40,640 nt of DNA from Alistipes sp. GTDB taxonomy: Bacteria > Bacteroidota > Bacteroidia > Bacteroidales > Rikenellaceae. The stretch lies in NCBI GenBank assembly GCA_017502025.1, contig JAFVVS010000076.1, positions 1 through 40,640 of the forward strand, given 5' to 3'. Positions 33,573 through 40,640 of the stretch are shown here, piece by piece. Position 1 is the stretch's first letter. Every line of letters begins with the position of its first letter. The notes beneath the pieces are model-generated. The model was given only the letters and a program-made list of their open reading frames with translations. It was not told where the DNA came from and did no database searches. A program made the position numbers and the translations under genes.

Positions 33573-35690
33573 CTATAAATTTTCGAGTGTATAGTCAATC
33601 ATCTTCTGGCGCACATGGATTGTAGCCGAAGGGCGCATCGAGTGATTTTGGTCGGGATAGACCATCATATCGTAGTGCTTGCCCGCTGCGTTCAGTCTGC
33701 GGCACATCTCCATTGAGTTCTGGAAATGGACATTGTCATCTGCCGTACCGTGGATAATAAGCAACTGCGTGCGCTCCGAGAGCTTTTCGGCGTGCGAGAG
33801 TGGCGAATTGTCGTCGTAACCCTTCGGATTATCTTGTGGCAAGCCGTTGTAAATCTCGGTGTAGATTGTGTCGTAGTATCGCCACGATGTTACAGGCGCA
33901 ACGGCAATAGCCATACGGAACAGCCCCTCACCGTGCAAGGCGCAATTCAGAGCCATAAAACCGCCATACGACCAACCATAAATACCGATGCGCTCCTCGT
34001 CGACAAACTCCTGCTTTGCCAAGTAGCGAGCAAACGAAATTTGATCCTCAACCTCCCTACGGCCGAGGTCGGCATAGGTGCATTTCTTGAACTTTTCGCC
34101 CCTAAAACCTGTGCCACGACCATCGCAGCACGCCACGATATAGCCCTCGTGCGGAAGTGCATCCTCCCAATCGAGCGACCAGCGGTTACGCACCGACTGC
34201 GAGCCGGGGCCCGAGTACTGCGTCAGCAATACAGGGTATTTTTTCGACTTGTCGAAGCCAAACGGCAACTGAATATAGTAGTTGAGCGTATCGCCACGCT
34301 CGGTAACAAACTGCTTAAACTCACGCTTTGCCCACACTCCTCGCTCGGCAACCTTTGCTCGGCTATCGACCAAAGTATCAACCACTTCGCCCGAAGCACG
34401 ATGCACTGTAACAACATTCGGCATATCGGCAGTCGTAGCGGTGCGGAGGTAGTAGCGCATACCTGCCGACGGCTGCACCGAGTAGAAGCCCTCCTCTGCG
34501 GTGTGCAACTTTTTGCCCTTGCCATTCAGCCCCACCGAGTACAAATCACGGCTGAGTGGCGAACGCTCGGTCGAGAGGTAGTAGATGCGATTTTTCGCCA
34601 CACCGACAACCGATGTTACCTCCCACTTGCCCGAGGTTATAGCATTCAGGCGACCCTTATCAATATCGTGGAGGTAGAGGTGATTATAGCCTGCCGAGGT
34701 CTCCTCCTGTACGATAAATCGTTTCTCGTCGAGAAAGCGAATAGTTGCCGACGAAGGTCTTTCGACATAGGTTGCCGAGCGCTCCTCGTAGATTGGGCGC
34801 ACCACTCCACCCTCCTCGCACACAAGCACCTCGAAGTGGTTTTGCAGACGATTGACACGATAGAATGAGAGTTTGCCCGACGGAGTCCATACCAAATTGA
34901 GAATATATTGGTCGCTATTCTCGCCCGTTGCCACCTGCTCGGTTTTGCCCGATGCGACATCGTAGAGGTGGAGCGTTACGACCGAGTTTTTATCGCCCGC
35001 CTTCGGGTATTTGAACGAGTACGCCTTATTATACAACGCATTGTCGTAGCGCATCATCTCGAAGGTCGGCACCTCGCTCTCATCGAAGCGCAGATAGGCA
35101 ATCTTCGCTCCGTCGGGCGACACTGCATAACCCTTCGTGAAGCCATACTCCTCCTCATAGACCCAATCGCTTGTGCCGTTGATAATCTTGTTCCACTCGC
35201 CATCGGTAGTTACAGCCTTCGACTCTGCCGAGGCGATATCGTAGAGGTAGAGATTGTTCTCTTTGGAATAGACGAGGCTCTTGTTATCGGGAGAAAATGC
35301 CACATCACGCACCTGCTCCAAGACCTTTTGCGCCTTACCACCCACCTTTGCCAAGTAGTAGTCGGCAGTTGCCGAGTGGCGATAGATAGGCTTTACACTG
35401 CGAGCATCGGAGAGCAAAATCTGCTCCTCGTCTGCCGAAAACGAATACGAGCCGATGCGAAAATCGCCCTCGAAGACCACAAGGCTATCCTTGCGGTCGG
35501 CATACGAGCAACGCACCACCCTCTTGCCCTCGATAATTGTAAAGTGCTCGCCATCCGCCATTGAGCGCACACCATATATCGCACCATTTGCGGCACGGCA
35601 CTTTGCTATATCCTCATATTTCACGGTCGAGCCGTATGCAACGACAGTGGCGCACATAACCGCCACTGCCAGAAGGAAAAATTTTTTCAT
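33573..35690 (-). CDS. Dipeptidyl peptidase IV (S9B serine peptidase)
   Basis: This 705-aa protein starts at the ATG at 35690, which gives a proper signal peptide (MKKFFLLAVAVMCATVVAYG). The frame itself opens 18 codons earlier without a signal-like start. The N-terminal beta-propeller carries the substrate-binding double Glu in DWVYEEEYGF. The C-terminal alpha/beta-hydrolase has GWSYGGF (Ser574), HGTADDNVHF (Asp651) and DQNHSM (His683), an intact catalytic triad. It releases X-Pro/X-Ala dipeptides from peptide N-termini in the periplasm. It lies 37 bp after the unknown 226-aa gene and 9 bp before GH95, suggesting joint breakdown of proline-rich glycoproteins. Confidence 0.96.
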   Translation of the reverse strand: MKKFFLLAVAVMCATVVAYGSTVKYEDIAKCRAANGAIYGVRSMADGEHFTIIEGKRVVRCSYADRKDSLVVFEGDFRIGSYSFSADEEQILLSDARSVKPIYRHSATADYYLAKVGGKAQKVLEQVRDVAFSPDNKSLVYSKENNLYLYDIASAESKAVTTDGEWNKIINGTSDWVYEEEYGFTKGYAVSPDGAKIAYLRFDESEVPTFEMMRYDNALYNKAYSFKYPKAGDKNSVVTLHLYDVASGKTEQVATGENSDQYILNLVWTPSGKLSFYRVNRLQNHFEVLVCEEGGVVRPIYEERSATYVERPSSATIRFLDEKRFIVQEETSAGYNHLYLHDIDKGRLNAITSGKWEVTSVVGVAKNRIYYLSTERSPLSRDLYSVGLNGKGKKLHTAEEGFYSVQPSAGMRYYLRTATTADMPNVVTVHRASGEVVDTLVDSRAKVAERGVWAKREFKQFVTERGDTLNYYIQLPFGFDKSKKYPVLLTQYSGPGSQSVRNRWSLDWEDALPHEGYIVACCDGRGTGFRGEKFKKCTYADLGRREVEDQISFARYLAKQEFVDEERIGIYGWSYGGFMALNCALHGEGLFRMAIAVAPVTSWRYYDTIYTEIYNGLPQDNPKGYDDNSPLSHAEKLSERTQLLIIHGTADDNVHFQNSMEMCRRLNAAGKHYDMMVYPDQNHSMRPSATIHVRQKMIDYTLENL

Positions 35691-35727
35691 TATAAATACA
35701 TTCTTAATAACCACTACCACAGGTTGG

Positions 35728-36408
35728 CTAAATATCATCAACATTAAAGTCGTAATCCAACCTCTTACCTGTCACGAACTTCGAGTTATCCATCTTGGTG
35801 TTGAACTGCTCGACAGTTACTCGCTTATTTGCATCGTATGGAGGGGTCAATAGGTTGAAATTCAATGCGTAGTTGATAGCTGTTTCGAGTATAGTAATCA
35901 GATGCTCACGGGTGATAGACTCCTTGCCAAAGCTCATTGCACGCACCAAGGTCTGACGCTTGCCCTCCACGAAGAACATCTTCTCACGGTTGATGAAGAT
36001 ACGACCAATCAGGTAGCCCTCATCAGCCGAACGGTTGAACTTGAACGAGTCGGAGAGGAAGTCGTAGATGTCGATAATTCCGCAATAGGAGTTCGCCTTA
36101 TCGCTCTGCACATAGTCGTTTTGCCAGATTATGTGGTTCGAGTCAAAGTTAAAGATATCGGTATGCATTCGCACAATAAGCAGATCCGAAGCGATTTGGA
36201 GTTGCGCCTCGAACTTACCTCTATCTCGGTACTCGATACGCACACGGCGGTCGAGTTTTCCGTCGAGCGCATCGTCAATCTCGGATGCCATCTCCAACAA
36301 GGCATCCTTCAACTCGCCAAAAACGGCAAATGTATTGTCGAAAACTCGCTGTTTAAGCGAAGACTTGTCGATAATTGCCGACAAGATTTTTTCACGAAGT
36401 TCTACCAT
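35728..36408 (-). CDS. Conserved-looking cytosolic protein of unknown function
   Basis: This 226-aa protein starts at the ATG at 36408 (MVELREKIL). The frame extends 50 codons upstream, but that part overlaps the end of the preceding gene and is low-complexity. No signal peptide, membrane helix or known catalytic motif is visible. The N-terminus is helical (about 1-50), followed by a mixed alpha/beta body (FEAQLQIASDLLIVRMHTDIFNF, YLIGRIFINREKMFFVEGKRQ) and a helical segment (EHLITILETAINYALNFNLLTPPY). It is the only clearly cytosolic product of an otherwise exported-enzyme operon (16 bp after the metallo-hydrolase gene, 37 bp before DPP IV). I do not recognise it. Confidence 0.8.
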   Translation of the reverse strand: MVELREKILSAIIDKSSLKQRVFDNTFAVFGELKDALLEMASEIDDALDGKLDRRVRIEYRDRGKFEAQLQIASDLLIVRMHTDIFNFDSNHIIWQNDYVQSDKANSYCGIIDIYDFLSDSFKFNRSADEGYLIGRIFINREKMFFVEGKRQTLVRAMSFGKESITREHLITILETAINYALNFNLLTPPYDANKRVTVEQFNTKMDNSKFVTGKRLDYDFNVDDI

Positions 36409-36424
36409 AATATTATCGTTTTTT

Positions 36425-37423
36425 CTATTTCCAATCATTGCGGTTGTAGATGATACGCTCGCCCCAGCAAGGTATCCACATATGGTCGTGATTCCACTTC
36501 TCCTTCGAGCGGAGGGCGTCGTGGAATGTCCAACGCCACTTATGCACACGGTGACCAAGCTCCTGCAAGTGCGACATAAAGAGGTGGTGAGGGTGGAACT
36601 TATCCATAGCCTTCTGGATGTCGAGGCTCACACGGATGTGAGGGATGAAGATATCGACCTGCTTTTGTGGGTTGAGTTGCTCGTAGTTGCACGAATCGCC
36701 CGTATGGAAAATTACGGTGTGGTTGGTGTTCGCACCGCAGTCAATCTCGTATGATGCAACATAGTTGCGCAACTTCTTATTGTGGTCGCCCAAAGTCACT
36801 CGCACCTTCACATCGCCAAAGGTGTATTCGCCACCGTGCTCAACTCGCATCTCCTCTACATTTTTTATATCAAATGCTGCCAGAATAGGCTTATTGCGTT
36901 TCTCCATACCCTTTGTGAAGGCGGAATTATTGTGATCGCTGTGCGGATGGGTAATCATACCGAAGTCTATCATATCGAGCAGACGGTCGGTATATTTCGA
37001 GAAGAGGTCGATACCGAAAGTGGTGGTCGGAGTCTTTACGATATAGCCCATATTGTAGAGCAGCCACACCGCCACAGTACCCTCCTTAACCTTTGTGGTG
37101 CGCACCTCCTTGCACACCTTCTCGAACGATTGGCGCAAGTAGTACGGCACACCCGTCTTTTCCATCTCGGCAAGAGCCTCTGCATCACTCTCCTTACGAT
37201 AGGCGCTCCAATCCTCACGCTCGAAGCGGTTGATAACGCTCTGCACCTTCTCCATCGCATCCAATCGTTTTGGAGTGATATCGTGACCATTGGTCTTATA
37301 CATAAGAGTTTTCACCGCCTTGCGGAACTGCTTGTCGGTAGGCAACTCCGACATCTTTACAATCTGTGCCGACACTGTCGCTACCAACAACACGAGCATC
37401 AGCAACGCCACCAATCTCTTCAT
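36425..37423 (-). CDS. Exported metallo-beta-lactamase-fold hydrolase
   Basis: This 332-aa protein has a signal peptide cut near TVSAQ (residue 20). The helical first 120 residues are unlike ordinary beta-lactamases. The metal site begins with HPHSDHNN (HxHxDH at 159-164) and continues with LGDHNK, the bridging Asp in FHTGDSCN and HLFMSHLQELGH. GIDLFSKYTDRLLDMIDF precedes the metal motif, the usual position of a strand carrying a substrate-pocket Asp. It is probably a periplasmic di-zinc phosphodiesterase or similar hydrolase; the substrate is unknown. It lies 21 bp after the GH73 gene. Confidence 0.88.
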   Translation of the reverse strand: MKRLVALLMLVLLVATVSAQIVKMSELPTDKQFRKAVKTLMYKTNGHDITPKRLDAMEKVQSVINRFEREDWSAYRKESDAEALAEMEKTGVPYYLRQSFEKVCKEVRTTKVKEGTVAVWLLYNMGYIVKTPTTTFGIDLFSKYTDRLLDMIDFGMITHPHSDHNNSAFTKGMEKRNKPILAAFDIKNVEEMRVEHGGEYTFGDVKVRVTLGDHNKKLRNYVASYEIDCGANTNHTVIFHTGDSCNYEQLNPQKQVDIFIPHIRVSLDIQKAMDKFHPHHLFMSHLQELGHRVHKWRWTFHDALRSKEKWNHDHMWIPCWGERIIYNRNDWK

Positions 37424-37444
37424 AGTAGTATCTGATTTAAGTTT

Positions 37445-38419
37445 TTACTTCAATCTTATGGTTTCGCCCTTACGAACCTCCTCGTTTAGGCGCATACGAT
37501 TGAGCTTCGCAAGCGATTTCAGGCGGATACCATACGACTGCGACAGGGAGTAGAGATTTTCATCTCGCACCACCTTATGTTGCATAACATTGCCGAGCCA
37601 CTGCGTCTTCTTGCGCTCGATATAGACGATATCGCCCTTTTTAAGTTCGCCATCCTTCGCTACATCGTTGAATTTGCGCAACATCTTCGCCGAGATGTCG
37701 AAGACCTTACCCACCGACTCGAAGGTATCGCCCTCCTTCGCCACAACATAGAAGGTGTGGTTGGTGCGATATACACCGTAGCCCTTATGCGAATTTACCG
37801 TTACACGGAAGGCGTTAGGGTTAATCTGTTCGTCGGAGGTGGCGATATTGCTCTCCCACCACGCCTCGGTATTTGCCGTTGCACTCTTCGAGGCTGCATA
37901 GATTTTGTTGCCATTCTCCTTGTCGAGCAGGTAGAGTTTCATCGACTCGATAATCTTCACCAATCGCTCGGCATAGTCGGGAGCCGTGGCATAGCCTGCC
38001 GCCTTCAAGCCCCTTGCCCAACTGCGGTAGTCATCCGACGGATAGGCAAACAACGAGTCGTAGCGTGGCGATTGGTCGAGGAAGTCGGCGTGGTCCTGAT
38101 ACGACGCTTCGACCGACGGATAGGCACGGAAGCACTCCCCCTTGGCATCGTCGTCGTGATAGACTCTGTCGCCAGTCCACGACTTCTTACACTTTATGCC
38201 GAAGTGGTTGTTCGACGAGGTCGAAAGGCGGCTATTTCCGCTATCCGACTCCAAGATACCCTGTGCCATAGTGATACTTGCAGGGATGCCGTAACGCTCC
38301 ATATGGGCAATGGCTATCGCCTTATACTTTTCGACATACTCCTCTCGAGTTTGGCGCACTGCCGCCGTTGCCGACAACGCCACAATCGACAACACTACTG
38401 CCACAAAAATTTTTCTCAT
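37445..38419 (-). CDS. GH73 N-acetylglucosaminidase with C-terminal LysM domains
   Basis: This 324-aa peptidoglycan hydrolase uses the ATG at 38419 (MRKIFVAVV), chosen over a TTG two codons upstream. The signal peptide is cut near SATAA (about residue 20). The FlgJ-like glucosaminidase domain (about 28-165) has AQGILESDSGNS with the catalytic Glu57, then NNHFGIKCKKSWTG and FRAYPSVEASYQDHADFL. Two LysM modules follow (about 220-265: YVVAKEGDTFESVGKVFDI; about 278-324: HKVVRDENLYSLSQSYGI), which hold it on the wall. It could release GlcNAc/MurNAc-containing fragments, which makes its closeness to the MurNAc salvage genes suggestive. Confidence 0.94.
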   Translation of the reverse strand: MRKIFVAVVLSIVALSATAAVRQTREEYVEKYKAIAIAHMERYGIPASITMAQGILESDSGNSRLSTSSNNHFGIKCKKSWTGDRVYHDDDAKGECFRAYPSVEASYQDHADFLDQSPRYDSLFAYPSDDYRSWARGLKAAGYATAPDYAERLVKIIESMKLYLLDKENGNKIYAASKSATANTEAWWESNIATSDEQINPNAFRVTVNSHKGYGVYRTNHTFYVVAKEGDTFESVGKVFDISAKMLRKFNDVAKDGELKKGDIVYIERKKTQWLGNVMQHKVVRDENLYSLSQSYGIRLKSLAKLNRMRLNEEVRKGETIRLK

Positions 38420-38435
38420 CGCCAATCTTTTCTAA

Positions 38436-40244
38436 CTATTTCAAAACAATGTAGTTCTCGGGGGCAACCTCTACGCCCTCGAACGCAAAAGGCTCTTTGT
38501 TGTAGTTTACCACCACACGAGTACCATCGGAGTAGGTCGAACAATATACCCCCTCAGCCAACTTATCGTGCTGCTCCATAGTCTCAAACTGCAAATGCTC
38601 CCACTGCTTGAACATATCGTAGCCCTGCTTAATAGCGGCTACCGACTTCTCCAAATCGGCTCTGTCTTTATAGGTTAGGTCTGCATTTCCCATCCAATTC
38701 TTCTTTGGATTATCCACAAATGCCGAGTAGAAATAGAACATCGGACGAGCCGCATACTCCACATTGCGCAATGCGTAGAACGGCTCTTTCAGCGTAAAGT
38801 TAACGGTCTGCGATGCGGGATTATGCAGCAAGTAGCCATTGAACACGATATGCCAAATTGGAGCATAGTCGTCAATATATGGATACTTCTCTTTGTTGGT
38901 CAAACGATTCAACGCCATCGTTACATACATAGCATAGTCCAACGACTTTGCTACAAAATAGCAACCGCCCTCCGACTGACTGCCACCGAACATATCGCGC
39001 AATCCTTGCAACATTTTGTTTGCATACATTGCGCCCTCACGACGAGTGCAAGGGTGTGCAGGGTCGTAGCAAACATGTGGCTTGATAATCGAGAGTACAT
39101 CGATATACTCCAAACCTCGGAAACCCAACTCGGCAACCTTCGGCTCGTATCCCATAAAGTATTTATCGTGGGATTGCTTGTAACAGATATTGAACATTTG
39201 ACCTCCCGACCACGCACGATTTGCCTGCAACGAGCCATCGGGATTCTTCGCCGCATCTGCGCCATTGTTCCAATCCGACGAAATCTCATAGCAATCGGTA
39301 CGATTGGTATGTCCTACGATACGATATCCATTCTCCTGCGCATACTTGATGCACTCACGCAACTTCTCCTCGCCACCGAGCGAAGGCTCGACAGGGAAGA
39401 CCGTAGGATAGCGGCCATCGTGTCCCTTGTGATTCCAACCTACCAGACAGAGCTGAGCTTTCTCCACGCCTTGACGCTTCAACTCGTCAACAATATCCTT
39501 AACTTGGTCGAAAGTTATAGCAACACGCATATCGGGTTCATTCTCCAGAGTTTGATGCTCAACAGGTGTCGGCACAGGCTTCCACCCCTGACGAATACGA
39601 ATTTCGGGAGCAGTTGCAGCGTAGGCAAGATGCTCATTCTCCTTCACTCGCTCCTTCAACATTTGAGGCATTTGATTGCTCTCAATGAGGTATTCACGGT
39701 AACGGCGTGCCATTGCGCTATAATCACCCTCGCCCTTAGGCATTGGATAGAAATCAATCACAAGTGGTTCATATGCACCGCACTTCGAGAGGTCATACTC
39801 ATACGAAAATGAATATTCGCCATCTTTATGGTGATAGCGCTGAATGCTCTCAAATTCAAGGCCTTTCAATATTGCAAGATAGGCTCCGTGCAGAGTATTG
39901 ATGCAGCTCATTGACATTCTCAGATTCTTCGCCACACGGCTATACTCACCCATTCCTGCGTGCTTAAACCCATAAAGAAGGCCATCCTCCGCAACAAAAT
40001 ATCCATCTTCACCATCCTTTGCACGGGCAAACGACGGGGTTACGCACAACTCATCAATATTCTCCAACTCTGCGGGGGATAGTTCAAGTCGAAGATACTC
40101 CTCAAAGCAAACTCTTTTAAGTTGGCGTACCTCGGTGGTTACTGTTCCGTCGTTGCGGGTAAATCGCAATTCTACCGACTCCTTAACCTCGCAACACGAC
40201 ATAGCAACAAATGCTGCTACAACTGCAAAAAGTAGTTTCTTCAT
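38436..40244 (-). CDS. DUF5696/GH101-like TIM-barrel glycosidase lipoprotein (putative)
   Basis: This 602-aa lipoprotein has a signal ending VAMSCC (Cys17). After a beta-rich N-terminal part (about 20-190), the DYSAMARRYREYLIESNQM linker leads into a TIM-barrel-like region: MRVAITFDQVKDIVDEL, KAQLCLVGWNHKGHDGRYP, YRIVGHTNRTDCYEISSDW and FRGLEYIDVLSIIKP. A beta-sandwich tail follows (VYCSTYSDGTRVVVNYN). This layout fits DUF5696 proteins, which are distantly related to GH101-type enzymes and act on alpha-linked glycans; the family assignment is mine from memory of the motif order. It is the first gene of the operon that ends with GH95 and has its own promoter. Mucin-type O-glycans are a reasonable guess for the substrate. 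Confidence 0.75.
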   Translation of the reverse strand: MKKLLFAVVAAFVAMSCCEVKESVELRFTRNDGTVTTEVRQLKRVCFEEYLRLELSPAELENIDELCVTPSFARAKDGEDGYFVAEDGLLYGFKHAGMGEYSRVAKNLRMSMSCINTLHGAYLAILKGLEFESIQRYHHKDGEYSFSYEYDLSKCGAYEPLVIDFYPMPKGEGDYSAMARRYREYLIESNQMPQMLKERVKENEHLAYAATAPEIRIRQGWKPVPTPVEHQTLENEPDMRVAITFDQVKDIVDELKRQGVEKAQLCLVGWNHKGHDGRYPTVFPVEPSLGGEEKLRECIKYAQENGYRIVGHTNRTDCYEISSDWNNGADAAKNPDGSLQANRAWSGGQMFNICYKQSHDKYFMGYEPKVAELGFRGLEYIDVLSIIKPHVCYDPAHPCTRREGAMYANKMLQGLRDMFGGSQSEGGCYFVAKSLDYAMYVTMALNRLTNKEKYPYIDDYAPIWHIVFNGYLLHNPASQTVNFTLKEPFYALRNVEYAARPMFYFYSAFVDNPKKNWMGNADLTYKDRADLEKSVAAIKQGYDMFKQWEHLQFETMEQHDKLAEGVYCSTYSDGTRVVVNYNKEPFAFEGVEVAPENYIVLK

Positions 40245-40321
40245 CTTTTCCAGTTTTTCATTTCTATGTATTTTTCTATTTATTGCTTATCACTATCGCT
40301 CAAGCACAATACTGTATGCTA

Positions 40322-40353
40322 CAAAATTAGCAATAATTTATAAATAAAGCAAT
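40322..40353 (-). promoter_or_regulatory. Promoter of the DUF5696-to-GH95 operon
   Basis: On the minus strand ATTG (40350-40353), 20 nt and TAATTTTG (40322-40329) match the Bacteroidetes pattern. The -33 touches the aspS terminator stem. The leader is about 70 nt and AT-rich. Confidence 0.65.
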
Positions 40354-40377
40354 CGCCCCGACAAAAAATCGGGGCGA
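40353..40377 (-). terminator. Terminator of aspS
   Basis: TCGCCCCGA and TCGGGGCGA form a 9-bp GC-rich stem (40353-40361 with 40369-40377) around a 7-nt A-rich/T-rich loop, 25 bp past the aspS stop. The downstream tract on the minus strand (TTGCTTTATTT) is moderately T-rich. Confidence 0.8.
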
Positions 40378-40401
40378 ATTGCGATATATAGTATTTTAAT
40401 A

Positions 40402-40640
40402 CTACTTCTGTGGTTCAACCAATGAGAGGTAGAGCTCCTCCAACTGTGCCGGGTCGATTGGCGATGGGCCATCAAGCATAACATCACGACCTGCATTGTT
40501 CTTAGGGAATGCGATAAAGTCACGAATAGACTCTACGCCACCGAACAACGAGCAGAGACGGTCGAAGCCGAATGCCAAACCACCGTGAGGTGGCGCACCG
40601 TAGCGGAAGGCGTTGATGAGGAAGCCGAACTGCGCCTCAA
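40402..40640 (-). CDS. aspS: Aspartyl-tRNA synthetase, C-terminal end (5' part outside the window)
   Basis: Only the last 78 or so codons are visible, read on the minus strand from the right edge to a TAG at 40402-40404. The translated end contains the class II motif 3 [10 protein letters not shown] with the ATP-binding Arg, then [10 protein letters not shown] and [12 protein letters not shown], the usual closing blocks of bacterial AspRS. It charges tRNA-Asp in the cytoplasm. It is followed by a GC-rich terminator and is unrelated to the neighbouring glycosidase operon. Confidence 0.95.
   Translation of the reverse strand, partial: EAQFGFLINAFRYGAPPHGGLAFGFDRLCSLFGGVESIRDFIAFPKNNAGRDVMLDGPSPIDPAQLEELYLSLVEPQK

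Noticed and set aside
36409-36558. N-terminal extension of the 226-aa unknown protein
   Set aside because: It overlaps the 3' end of the preceding gene and is Ser/Thr/Gly-rich antisense-like sequence without homology features.
1-40640. tRNA, rRNA, insertion sequence or prophage genes
   Set aside because: I saw no cloverleaf-like sequence ending in a T-arm consensus, no transposase motif and no phage structural gene. A covariance-model search would be needed to exclude small RNAs fully.

Overview
The window looks like chromosomal DNA of a gut-type Bacteroidota, order Bacteroidales. An Alistipes/Rikenellaceae-like source is possible, but that is only an impression. Support comes from a SusC/SusD pair, many short-lipobox lipoproteins, BACON-type domains and a Bacteroidales-style FeoB. 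Promoters follow the TTTG-N19/20-TAnnTTTG pattern of the Bacteroidetes primary sigma factor, and genes generally lack Shine-Dalgarno sequences. No rRNA, tRNA, insertion sequence, phage gene or CRISPR array was found.

Left third (1-17.6 kb, minus strand): one promoter at about 17.61-17.64 kb drives a structured leader of about 270 nt and then eight tightly packed envelope genes. In order these are a 1,874-aa repeat lipoprotein (fimbrillin-like head, about 29 beta-helix/GLUG-like repeats), a small fimbrillin-like lipoprotein, a BACON-like lipoprotein, a lipoprotein resembling a degenerate EEP nuclease/phosphatase, SusC, SusD and two more small lipoproteins. The operon ends at a strong hairpin near 2.9 kb. 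A second giant repeat lipoprotein, a paralogue of the first, then starts from its own promoter and runs off the left edge. The locus has a SusCD uptake pore but no recognisable glycoside hydrolase, peptidase, ECF sigma factor or hybrid sensor, so its ligand is unknown. I consider it the best candidate for an undescribed system here.

Middle (17.6-28 kb): ung (minus) is followed by a plus-strand group of a lipoprotein aldose 1-epimerase, deoD and an exported S1/P1 nuclease, which suggests nucleic-acid and sugar salvage. A 460-bp gap with 10-bp tandem repeats and two hairpins precedes valS (minus). Divergent from valS is feoB, followed by a FeoB-associated Cys-rich membrane peptide and a histidine acid (phytase/MINPP-like) phosphatase. 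The feoB promoter region carries a 7-bp repeat present four times.

Right part (28-40.6 kb): an MFS permease (minus) is divergent from an N-acetylhexosamine/MurNAc-type kinase and murQ (plus). This resembles the MurNAc salvage set known from Tannerella, and the divergent promoters overlap and carry a perfect palindrome. Converging on murQ is a six-gene minus-strand operon (40.2 to 31.1 kb): DUF5696/GH101-like glycosidase, GH73 glucosaminidase with LysM, metallo-beta-lactamase-fold protein, an unknown 226-aa cytosolic protein, dipeptidyl peptidase IV and a GH95 alpha-L-fucosidase. The window closes with the 3' end of aspS. Bidirectional hairpin terminators separate the convergent units.
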